Shown here piece after piece: positions 6,736 to 13,349 of a stretch of 30,133 bases of DNA (within the stretch, counting starts at the first letter, position 1; every line of letters starts with the position of its first letter). The stretch is from the NCBI GenBank assembly GCA_029975915.1, contig JARKOC010000279.1, forward strand, positions 1 to 30,133, given 5' to 3'. The position numbers and the translations under genes are program-made. This stretch comes from Bryobacteraceae bacterium. GTDB lineage: Bacteria; Acidobacteriota; Terriglobia; Bryobacterales; Bryobacteraceae. The notes beneath the pieces are model-generated. The model saw only the letters and a program-made list of their open reading frames with translations. It searched no databases and was not told where the DNA came from.

Positions 6736-8234
6736 CGGCCCAACCGTTTCATGCGTTCGCGGGCGACTTCCCTCCCCTGATTGTCGAGTTCCACATCCTC
6801 GGCGATCGCTTTCAGGTCGTAGCCGAACTCGGTCCGGTGCCGCTCGCTTACGCGCTCGCGGAGCGCGCGCAGTCGTTCATAACTCTGGTCCTGTCCCACT
6901 TGCGCCGCCGCCAGCTCCTCGTACCGGCGGACCTCGTCCTGTTCCCTCTGGCGCCTCTCGGCTTCGGCCGCTCGGTAATCGAGAAATGGCTGCCCGGAAA
7001 AGCACTCCGGAAGAGCGATCCTCAACACGCCCAACGGATTGCGCAAGTTGGACGCTCTGGCGAAGATGCCCGTCTTGACCCGGCAAAAATGCAGGATCTC
7101 ATCGTCTGACGCCGTGCTCCCGGTTGTCGCGCGGGCACGGGCACGGCAGTCATGGACCATCGCAGCCAATAACGCCTGGTCTGCATCCGCTCCCAAATTG
7201 ACGCGAATCATTCGCGCTAGAGCCCCAAAAAGTCCAGCTTCACTATCCTGATCAACACCCAGAGGTTCAGATGTTTCACCACTGGGCTTTATTTCAAACC
7301 CCTTGGGCGATGATCCAACACCCATGGGCTCGTCCAAAACATCAAGCTTCGCGTCCTCAACGAGGCTGGTATTCGCAGTGAGGCCAACGGACACAGGCCG
7401 CGCGTAGAAGACGCCTTTGCCGGTCTTTACCACCCACAGACGATTTCGCTTTTGCTGCTGCGCCAGGATCTCGCTGTAACTCCAAACCCGGTAACGCGTC
7501 GGCAGATTGCGCCGCACATCCGCCTCGCGTTCAACCGCGATGAAACCCTTGTCAATCAACCGCGGCAGCAACTCACGGACCGTCTTGATATTGATGCGAG
7601 CCTCGTTTGCGATGCGCTGAAGGCTGAAGTCGGCGAAACGGAAGGCATCCTTGCTCTGGTTCTTTACACCCCAAAGCAAGTCGTAGACTTTCTCCTCGAC
7701 ATGTGAAAGGGCGTCCTGAGCCAAACGAATCCGCCGCACACGGGATGCCGGGAACAGAGCCCCGATCTGCTCGGCAAGAAACATCGCCTGGCTCGACGCT
7801 GGAACCGACACCGGCACAACTTCCCCACTGGGTTTTACGCCAACACCACCATACTCTGGCCTAAAAGCCACTGGCTTTACGTCATCCCCCATGGGTGTTG
7901 CCACAACACCCTTGGAGGGATCAGTAGGCCGGCCCGCTGGCGCCTGGGTCTGGCTGGTCGCTTCCTGAACCCACAAGGGAATATGCGGCGAAGCGGGCGG
8001 TGGTTCCCCATCTATTCCTGTTTCGGCTTGGGGTTTTGGAACAAGACCTATGGGTTTTGACTCAACACTCCTAGGTGATGGCTCGGAGCCTGGCGCAACC
8101 TGAGACTCCTCGACCTCCTCGGCGCTCAATTGCAGGAAGCCCAGGTTGACCTTGGTAATCGGGTTGTTGATGATGTCAGCGACCGCGGCCTCGAGATCCT
8201 CGTTAGGCGGTCGCTGCTTCCTCTTGGCGGCCAT
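6714..8234 (-). CDS. Plasmid-type DNA-binding protein with central winged helix and heptad P-x-G repeats
   Basis: A 506-residue protein without an exact family match. Residues about 165-255 look like a winged-helix DNA-binding domain: EEKVYDLLWGVKN, then FSLQRIANEARINIKTVRELLPRLIDKGFIAVE, then a basic wing. This is reminiscent of plasmid replication or partition proteins. The C-terminus (about 420-490) is a charged probable coiled coil. Two regions flanking the winged helix (about 52-72 plus 105-138, and 302-328) repeat a seven-residue P-x-G motif, for example EPMGVGS-SPKGFEI-KPSGETS-EPLGVDQ. These are encoded by a 21-bp DNA palindrome array. Its start overlaps the parA end by 32 bp, so translation is probably coupled. 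It may act as the ParB-like partner or replication initiator of the module; that is inference. Confidence 0.7.
   Translation of the reverse strand: MAAKRKQRPPNEDLEAAVADIINNPITKVNLGFLQLSAEEVEESQVAPGSEPSPRSVESKPIGLVPKPQAETGIDGEPPPASPHIPLWVQEATSQTQAPAGRPTDPSKGVVATPMGDDVKPVAFRPEYGGVGVKPSGEVVPVSVPASSQAMFLAEQIGALFPASRVRRIRLAQDALSHVEEKVYDLLWGVKNQSKDAFRFADFSLQRIANEARINIKTVRELLPRLIDKGFIAVEREADVRRNLPTRYRVWSYSEILAQQQKRNRLWVVKTGKGVFYARPVSVGLTANTSLVEDAKLDVLDEPMGVGSSPKGFEIKPSGETSEPLGVDQDSEAGLFGALARMIRVNLGADADQALLAAMVHDCRARARATTGSTASDDEILHFCRVKTGIFARASNLRNPLGVLRIALPECFSGQPFLDYRAAEAERRQREQDEVRRYEELAAAQVGQDQSYERLRALRERVSERHRTEFGYDLKAIAEDVELDNQGREVARERMKRLGRYASHGL
7253..7333. repeat. 21-bp phased palindrome array, block A (4 sites)
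   Basis: Four degenerate copies of CAACACCCATGGGTGTTG start at 7253, 7274, 7295 and 7316, exactly 21 bp apart. By my count they match the idealised 18-mer at about 13, 10, 13 and 13 positions. They are in the codons for residues about 302-328 of the 506-residue protein. Confidence 0.75.
7820..7921. repeat. 21-bp phased palindrome array, block B (5 sites)
   Basis: Five sites start at 7820, 7841, 7862, 7883 and 7904, again exactly 21 bp apart. The site at 7883-7900 matches the idealised 18-mer at 16 of 18 positions; the one at 7862 is itself a good palindrome (AAAGCCA/TGGCTTT) but diverged. They encode residues about 105-138. Confidence 0.75.
8021..8080. repeat. 21-bp phased palindrome array, block C (3 sites)
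   Basis: Sites start at 8021, 8042 and 8063, 21 bp apart, with about 9, 15 and 14 matches to the idealised 18-mer. They encode residues about 52-71. The block is out of phase with block B (117 bp from 7904 to 8021). Confidence 0.65.
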
Positions 8235-9021
8235 TCTGGGTTTCCACGGGCTCGCTTGAGCCGTTTATGCCATAGATGGCCAGCAGCCGGTTGGAAACCT
8301 CACGGTAGTCGTCGAGGCACTTGGCTCTGGCATCCACGTCGGCGATGAATTGCCGCAGACGGATGGACTTTGCAACGGTGGCATCCGTCCGGATCGAGGG
8401 AAGTACCTCGACGCTGTAGTTTTGGCTAATGAGTTCAATCATCTTCGTGACCATCTCGGTATTTTGGTACCGGTGGTCAACGATGGTGGGGAGTAGGCCG
8501 ACGCAGCGGCATTTCTTCTTGAGTTGGACCTCTAACTGGTAGGAAGTATTAAAGAAAGCTGTGGCTCCGGTGACGCTGAGGGCGTCCATGGAGATCGGCA
8601 CGAGGTAATCGGTGGTATAGACCAGGGCGCAGATCTGCATGAGGCTGAGAGACGGCCCAACGTCGATCAAAACGGCATCGTAGTGATCTTCTATGGGTTC
8701 GAAGATGTTCTCGAAGATCCTCTCGCGTCCGATCGTCCCAGTGGCACGTTGTTCCGCCTCAAGGGTGTCCCGATTACTGCAGAGCACGTCCAGATTCGGC
8801 ACAGGCTGCACCACACAGTCCACCAGGCGCCGCTTATTCCACAAGAAGTCATTCAAATACAGCTCTGGACGGATTCGGAGAACACTGCCAATCGAACCCT
8901 GCGGATCGGCATCGACCAAAAGTGTTCGCAAGCCCCGTTCTGCCCAAAGACGCGCCAATGTGATGGCTGTAGTCGTCTTCCCGACACCACCTCGCTGATT
9001 CCCGATCGTCAAGCGAATCAC
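8203..9021 (-). CDS. parA: ParA-family partition ATPase
   Basis: Cytoplasmic ATPase of the ParA/Soj/MinD group that moves DNA carrying a centromere bound by a partner protein. It has 272 residues, as expected. The deviant Walker A is NQRGGVGKTTT at 8-18, with catalytic K15; the Walker A' is LLVDADPQGS around 36-45, and the Walker B is AVLIDVGPS around 115-123. The signature lysine of the KGGxGKT motif is replaced by arginine (R10, codon CGA). There is no long N-terminal HTH, so it resembles the small type Ib or chromosomal ParAs; the adjacent HTH gene may supply DNA binding. It overlaps the HTH gene by 4 bp (ATGA) and the 506-residue gene by 32 bp, forming a tightly coupled operon. Confidence 0.9.
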   Translation of the reverse strand: MIRLTIGNQRGGVGKTTTAITLARLWAERGLRTLLVDADPQGSIGSVLRIRPELYLNDFLWNKRRLVDCVVQPVPNLDVLCSNRDTLEAEQRATGTIGRERIFENIFEPIEDHYDAVLIDVGPSLSLMQICALVYTTDYLVPISMDALSVTGATAFFNTSYQLEVQLKKKCRCVGLLPTIVDHRYQNTEMVTKMIELISQNYSVEVLPSIRTDATVAKSIRLRQFIADVDARAKCLDDYREVSNRLLAIYGINGSSEPVETQNGRQEEAATA

Positions 9022-9209
9022 TTCGAAAGCTCCTCTTGAACCTGCTCTACGTCGTACCTTCTCCAGACCCGATAGTTGTTCGACGGATTGCGGCCCGGCT
9101 CCGGGATCCGGCCGGCACCGAGCATCCGATACAGCGTCTTTGTTGTAACTCCAAGAATCCTCGCCACTTGCGCCGTCGTCAAAGTGTCATCGGGCCGTTT
9201 TCTACGCAT
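9018..9209 (-). CDS. Small HTH protein of the excisionase/MerR type
   Basis: DNA-binding protein of 63 residues if started at the ATG (9209), or 66 from an upstream TTG (9218). The core LTTAQVARILGVTTKTLYRMLGAGRIPEP, followed by YRVWRRYDVEQVQEEL, is the HTH_17/excisionase fold: a helix-turn-helix, a wing, then a short helix. Such proteins act as recombination directionality factors or as repressors of their own operon. It overlaps parA by four bases and is the first gene of a three-gene operon (HTH, parA, 506-residue protein). It may bind the palindromes or inverted repeats in the upstream 770 bp. Neither start has a clear Shine-Dalgarno sequence, so the N-terminus is uncertain. Confidence 0.8.
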   Translation of the reverse strand: MRRKRPDDTLTTAQVARILGVTTKTLYRMLGAGRIPEPGRNPSNNYRVWRRYDVEQVQEELSK

Positions 9210-9270
9210 AGCTGCCAAAGTCCAGCTTAATCAAGAAATCGGTCCATAGCAAAAAAAACTGTAGGTTTTG

Positions 9271-9286
9271 CCCAAACCCTGGACAT
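9271..9286 (+). repeat. 16-bp inverted repeat, left copy
   Basis: CCCAAACCCTGGACAT here is an exact reverse complement of 9582-9597. The two copies enclose 295 bp that also contain the 9425-9434 palindrome and both strong array-type sites. Confidence 0.8.
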
Positions 9287-9424
9287 ATGCGGGAACGCCC
9301 TCCTCCTCCTCTGTCCATGATGGGTGGAATTGATCGCGCGAGTCAAGCCATCGCAGCAGCAAATAAACCGTAGTCGGCTGGACCGGACGGCAGGCCGACG
9401 ACGTTGAACTTAAACTCTGTCTAT

Positions 9425-9434
9425 GACATATGTC
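9425..9434. repeat. 10-bp perfect palindrome
   Basis: GACATATGTC, with imperfect dyad extension (CTAT on the left, TATAG on the right), lies 18 bp before a strong array-type site. Possible operator. Confidence 0.5.
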
Positions 9435-9451
9435 TATAGTGGGCGGCGTCC

Positions 9452-9469
9452 TAGGACCCATGGGTGTTG
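9452..9469. repeat. Array-type palindrome in non-coding DNA (copy 1)
   Basis: TAGGACCCATGGGTGTTG matches the idealised 18-mer at 15 of 18 positions. It lies outside any gene, which argues that the repeat family is selected as DNA and not only as a peptide motif. Weaker related sequences follow at about 9476-9510. Confidence 0.7.
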
Positions 9470-9557
9470 GGAGCTTATCACCCAGAGGGGCCCTGGGTAG
9501 TGGACCTATTGGGCATGTAGCAGGTGGCAAAGGGCTTTAACAAATAACCACTGGCGG

Positions 9558-9575
9558 TAACACCCATGGGTGATG
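9558..9575. repeat. Array-type palindrome in non-coding DNA (copy 2)
   Basis: TAACACCCATGGGTGATG matches the idealised 18-mer at 16 of 18 positions, 106 bp from copy 1 and close to the right 16-bp inverted repeat. Confidence 0.7.
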
Positions 9576-9581
9576 TTCGAA

Positions 9582-9597
9582 ATGTCCAGGGTTTGGG
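9582..9597 (-). repeat. 16-bp inverted repeat, right copy
   Basis: ATGTCCAGGGTTTGGG is the exact inverted copy of 9271-9286. Confidence 0.8.
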
Positions 9598-9686
9598 TAC
9601 GTGAAGGGCAGGATTTCGAGCGAGTCGTCGATGAACGGCAATGGGGGGAGTATTTGCTTGTTGAGAGGATGAGAGATGTCAGGAGT

Positions 9687-9711
9687 GGGGAAGGGCAGGG
9701 GAGGGGGCGGG
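9687..9711 (+). other. G-quadruplex-type motif in a purine-rich tract
   Basis: Five runs of three or more G are separated by loops of one or two bases (GGGG-AA-GGG-CA-GGGG-A-GGGGG-C-GGG). The surrounding plus strand from about 9640 to 9745 is strongly purine-biased. Confidence 0.65.
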
Positions 9712-9986
9712 CAGAGGGATGAAGAGACATTGGGATGAGGGAACAAAACATATTAAAGATGTTACGTGTTAGAATCGGACTGGATTGACTTTTTCCCCTG
9801 CCACCGAAGGGTCTACTCCATCTTGATCGTGATGGTCAGTGCGGGAGCGGCTCGGATGCCTGGTCCTGGTCTTGTGGCAGTGCTATGTATCGTCCTCCTC
9901 AACCTTTAGGGTGTTTTGTTGCTGCGTCACGGATGAAGTTGGTAGGCCCCTCTTCCGATGGATAAGGAGAGGAGGCAAAAGCCGCC

Positions 9987-12200
9987 GTGAAAGTGAGTGT
10001 CATTATACTTCCGGTCCTCGTCGTGGTTGGATCGCTTGGGCTGTCCGGGCAACCGAGGAGCTCCACAGATGGGCTGAACCAAATAAGAGAGCTCAATGGA
10101 AGTCTGCTTCGCTTGCATGAGGAGAACCGGGCGCAGCGGACTGAGGGACGTGTGAGCGACGAGCGGCGAGCCCATCAGTTGATCAGGGAGCGCGGCGACA
10201 CCTTGTTGAGGTTGATGCGAGAAGATCCAGCTGAGGCCCTAAAGGTAGCGCTGCCCCAAGAGATTCTGACGGAAATAAGAAACGAGTTTGGCGACTCGTC
10301 AGCCTGGCTGGAAGAACTGGGGCAGTGGTCAGGGGAAGTTGAAGTTGAGGTTGTCGACGACTTTGACAACGAAACGTCATACACAAACGTGCGACTCAAA
10401 AGTGGCGGGGAAGAAAGTGTGCTGCGCTTTGCTGATGAATCCGCAGTCCCGGTTCAATGCACACAAGGCGTCACCATTGAAGGGATGCGTTTGCGTGGGG
10501 AGATCGCCGTCAGAGCCGTAGAGGCCGCCGCAACTTCGAGTTGTACGCCGGTGGGCGCGCAAAAGACCCTTGTGATCCTGGCGAAGTTTCCCGGCTACGC
10601 AGACACCTTCACAACGGCCCACGCGCAGAACCTGGTTTTTGCCGACGGAACGGTAAAATCTCTGAACACCTACTGGAAAGAGAACTCCGCGGGCTTGACG
10701 TCGGCCGCTGGAACCGTGGTTGGCTGGCTGACCCTGGACAGGGTCTACACATGCGATGAGTATGCGACGATGCGCCTGGCGGCGATCAAGGCCGCCGATC
10801 CGTTGGTTGATCTGACGCAATTCACACGCATCCTGATTTACTTTCCGAATCCGGGCGGCTGTTCGTTTAGCGGGATCAGCACAGTCGGATGTACCAGCGT
10901 CAGTTCCAGTGATGGATACTCTCTCGCGTCGCTTTCAATGGTGGTTTCAAACTATGCCACCACCATTGATCAAGGAGTGCAGATCACCGCTCACGAGGCC
11001 GGCCACGGCCTCGGGCTGCGGCATTCCGCCTCGCGGGACTTTGGAGCGGAGCCGCTGGGCGCGTTAGGTGTTGCCGGCACTCTGAGCACATACGGGGACA
11101 AGTTCTCGAGCATGGGTTACTGGAATCTTGGACACTATGCGGCGCCACAGAAACTCTCGCTCGGGTGGTGGGTGAATAACGATGAAGTCCGGACCATCAC
11201 CTCCAACGGAACCTATACGATCGCGCCTTCCTCGCTAACCGCCACCAACCCACAAGGGCTGAAGATACAGCGAGGCGCGAACAGCGGCGCCTGGATCTGG
11301 CTTGAGTATCGCCAACCCGTGGGTCTGTTTGACAAGGCTCTGGCATCGCAGGTCTTCACGGGTGTTCTGGTTCACTACGAGGACAGCACGAACGGCGGGT
11401 TAACGCATCTGCTGGACTATAGTCCGGGCAGCACGAATTGGAACGGGCCGGCGCTGGCGGCGGGGTTGGTGTGGACTGATCCGTACACGAATCTGACAAT
11501 CACGGTATTGAGCGCCACCGCCTCGGGGGCGACGGTGAACATCAGCTATGGCAGCGAGCCTTGCTCGCCGCAGGCGCCCAGCCTGACCGTGTCTCCGTCG
11601 ACGGCCAGCGTCACTGCCGGACAGAGTGTGACTTATTCGGTGACGCTGAAGAACAACGACACGGCCGCTTGCTCCAGCAGCACCTTCAATCTGCAACCCG
11701 TGGTCCCAGCGGGTTGGACCGGCTCCATTTCACCAACGGCCGCAACAATGGCTCCAGGCGAAACGGCGTCATTCGGGTTGACCGTCACCGCTCCGGAACT
11801 TGCGGTCACTGGCACCTACGCGGTGGGGGCGAATGCGGCGGATTCGACGCGGACGGCGACTGCAAGCGCCTCGATCTCAGTCACCCAGCCAGTGAAGACA
11901 GTCACCGCGCCGTTGGCCCTTGCACTCAAAGTTGACAACACGGTGGCCACCGCAAAAACGAAGTTGACTTTCACGGCCACCGCGACCCGCAACGGGGTAC
12001 CGCAGAACAAGTTGCCGGTGGTGATCACGATCAAGAATCCGAACGGAACCACCACCAGCTACAGCATCATCACTGGTCCAACTGGCGCCGCAACGCTGCG
12101 GACGTCGTTGAAGAGTGTAGGTGTCTACACTGCGGCGGCCACAGCAAAGGATGGGGAGTCGGTGGTGGAGAGTCCCGCCGTGAGCGTGACCATCAAGTGA
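9987..12200 (+). CDS. Secreted zinc metalloprotease, M11/gametolysin-like, with Ig-like C-terminal domains
   Basis: Predicted exported protease of 737 residues. It starts with GTG at 9987, preceded by GGAGG at 9971-9975. A signal peptide spans about 1-21. A charged propeptide-like region extends to about 180. The catalytic motif HEAGHGLGLRH at 336-346 is the metzincin HExxHxxGxxH form (zinc ligands H336, H340, H346), and SSMGY near 374-378 gives the Met-turn; YGDKFSSMG is typical of the M11 group. Residues about 530-630 resemble a NEW3-type beta domain (VSPSTASVTAGQSVTYSVTLKNND), and the last 100 residues form another Ig-like domain. It has no PEP-CTERM anchor, so it is probably released or loosely surface-bound. 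It stands alone, followed by a shared terminator. The substrate is unknown. Confidence 0.8.
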   Translation: MKVSVIILPVLVVVGSLGLSGQPRSSTDGLNQIRELNGSLLRLHEENRAQRTEGRVSDERRAHQLIRERGDTLLRLMREDPAEALKVALPQEILTEIRNEFGDSSAWLEELGQWSGEVEVEVVDDFDNETSYTNVRLKSGGEESVLRFADESAVPVQCTQGVTIEGMRLRGEIAVRAVEAAATSSCTPVGAQKTLVILAKFPGYADTFTTAHAQNLVFADGTVKSLNTYWKENSAGLTSAAGTVVGWLTLDRVYTCDEYATMRLAAIKAADPLVDLTQFTRILIYFPNPGGCSFSGISTVGCTSVSSSDGYSLASLSMVVSNYATTIDQGVQITAHEAGHGLGLRHSASRDFGAEPLGALGVAGTLSTYGDKFSSMGYWNLGHYAAPQKLSLGWWVNNDEVRTITSNGTYTIAPSSLTATNPQGLKIQRGANSGAWIWLEYRQPVGLFDKALASQVFTGVLVHYEDSTNGGLTHLLDYSPGSTNWNGPALAAGLVWTDPYTNLTITVLSATASGATVNISYGSEPCSPQAPSLTVSPSTASVTAGQSVTYSVTLKNNDTAACSSSTFNLQPVVPAGWTGSISPTAATMAPGETASFGLTVTAPELAVTGTYAVGANAADSTRTATASASISVTQPVKTVTAPLALALKVDNTVATAKTKLTFTATATRNGVPQNKLPVVITIKNPNGTTTSYSIITGPTGAATLRTSLKSVGVYTAAATAKDGESVVESPAVSVTIK

Positions 12201-12245
12201 CGGGACGAGCCGCAGAAGCGTAAGCGCTTTGCGGTATCGACAAGA

Positions 12246-12281
12246 AAAGGACCTCAGCACCAGGAGTGCCTGAGGTCCTTT
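12246..12281. terminator. Bidirectional terminator between convergent genes
   Basis: AAAGGACCTCAG at 12246-12257 pairs perfectly with CTGAGGTCCTTT at 12270-12281. The A-run on one side and T-run on the other allow use in both directions, for the protease gene and the convergent PEP-CTERM gene. Confidence 0.85.
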
Positions 12282-12326
12282 ACCGCTTACATCTTCGAAC
12301 TAAGGATGCCGGCGAGAGTGCTTGCT

Positions 12327-13037
12327 CTAACTCATGCGGCGGCGATAGATCGCCAAACCGACGCCCGCCAAACCAAGCGCGAGAGCGGCGAAGGAGCCGG
12401 GCTCCGGAACCGGCGGACCAGGATCCTCCGGAGGTCCGTTCAGGAAGCTTTCGCTGCCTTTACTGTCGTAGGCAATGACGTGAATGCCAACTTTGATGTC
12501 GCCAGAGGTGAGAGAAGCCAGGACAGCCTGATAGGTATCGGGTGTGACCGAGAAGAGAATCCCGAGTTGCTCGCCGGCGCCGATGCCATTCGTGGGAGCA
12601 GGCGAGTCAGCACTATAGCTGTCGTCGGCTGTAAATGAATAGGCATTGCCGCCGGGGAGATTTCCGGGGTCCGGCGTGCACGGACCCTGATTGCATTTCA
12701 CGTCCTGGTAAAACAAGACCCCGGTTCCGTTGTAGATGCCGAGATTCAGAACGCCACCGATACCGTCAAAGAAGACCTGCTCAATGACTGCCTTCTCAGG
12801 ACCAGTGTTGTAGAGCCGGAACAGAACATCATTTGCGCCGATGGTGGCCGGGCCGACTGTACTTGGATTGGTCCCCCAAATAATGTCCAGGAAGAGCTGA
12901 GCCTCTCCGATTGCACAATCTCCAGCGTTGTTATTTGTGATGCAGGTGAACCCTGCGGTCTGGTAGCCGGCGGTTGCGACTCCGGCGAGGGCGAGGAAAA
13001 GGACAAAACCGCCTAAAAGTGTACACTTACGGGCCAT
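12327..13037 (-). CDS. PEP-CTERM sorting domain-containing protein (tandem paralog 1)
   Basis: Predicted exported protein of 236 residues, with signal peptide MARKCTLLGGFVLFLALAGVATAG and C-terminal signal VPEPGSFAALALGLAGVGLA followed by YRRRMS. The ectodomain is closely related along its whole length to the next upstream gene (shared blocks CITNNxAGDCAIGEAQLF, VEQVFFxGIGGVLNLGIYNG, DDSYSADSPAPTNGIG, GSESFLNGPP), so the two are a tandem duplication. Two pairs of cysteines near the N-terminus and middle could form disulphides. Function unknown. GGAGG lies about eight bases before the ATG. A -24/-12-like element at 13088-13103 and repeated TCTA(A)GGC motifs lie upstream. Confidence 0.85.
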   Translation of the reverse strand: MARKCTLLGGFVLFLALAGVATAGYQTAGFTCITNNNAGDCAIGEAQLFLDIIWGTNPSTVGPATIGANDVLFRLYNTGPEKAVIEQVFFDGIGGVLNLGIYNGTGVLFYQDVKCNQGPCTPDPGNLPGGNAYSFTADDSYSADSPAPTNGIGAGEQLGILFSVTPDTYQAVLASLTSGDIKVGIHVIAYDSKGSESFLNGPPEDPGPPVPEPGSFAALALGLAGVGLAIYRRRMS

Positions 13038-13087
13038 AACATCCTCCGTGGTGTTACTAAAGCAAGCCTAGACCTGCCTTAGACCAA

Positions 13088-13103
13088 ATGCAAGGGGTGT
13101 ACC
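13088..13103 (-). promoter_or_regulatory. Candidate sigma-54 promoter (-24/-12)
   Basis: On the minus strand GGTACACCCCTTGCAT has GG and GC exactly 12 bp apart, with TTGCA intact (consensus TGGCACG-N4-TTGCW). It lies 51-66 bp before the start codon. PEP-CTERM genes are known to be linked to the sigma-54 activator PrsR in other bacteria. Confidence 0.5.
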
Positions 13104-13269
13104 GAGATTATGGTGAGAATTTGTAGGAGTGGGGGCCTAGGTACGTAGAGAACTGTTAAGAGAATCACCCAAGTGGATGAACAACGGTTTTTTCTGGTAG
13201 TTGCCAAGATGGGGCCGCTCCACAGAGGGGAAGTGAACCGGTCAAGTAGACTTCATCACAAAAGAGGAA

Positions 13270-13299
13270 GGCCACGGCGCCCAAAGGGCGAACGTGGCC
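13270..13299 (-). terminator. Rho-independent terminator of the second PEP-CTERM paralog
   Basis: GGCCACG (13270-13276) pairs with CGTGGCC (13293-13299), and inside it CGCCC (13278-13282) pairs with GGGCG (13286-13290). On the minus strand a T-rich run follows. It lies about 50 bp after the stop of the gene at 13350-14072, which separates the two paralogs into two transcription units. Confidence 0.8.
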
Positions 13300-13349
13300 A
13301 TTGGAGAAGGCTGTGCGGGCAGAAGACGCCCGGATAACCCAGAACGTGC

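Larger units (their letters stand above)
9219..9986. other. Repeat-rich non-coding region upstream of the parA operon
   Basis: About 770 bp without a credible gene. It holds two strong palindromes of the island's repeat family, a perfect 16-bp inverted repeat pair, a 10-bp palindrome, a purine-rich strand with a G-quadruplex-type run, and an AT-richer patch at about 9741-9795. The last 150 bp presumably carry the promoter of the protease gene. The combination resembles a plasmid origin/centromere region, but origin function is only inferred. Confidence 0.55.

Noticed and set aside
7253..8080. CRISPR array as an explanation of the 21-bp periodic repeats
   Set aside because: The units are contiguous degenerate palindromes without unique spacers of constant length, and they lie in an intact reading frame; no cas genes are present.
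9231..9751. Minus-strand open frames of 70-100 codons upstream of the HTH gene
   Set aside because: They are proline/serine-rich and made of the repeat DNA and the polypurine tract; no ribosome sites or domains.
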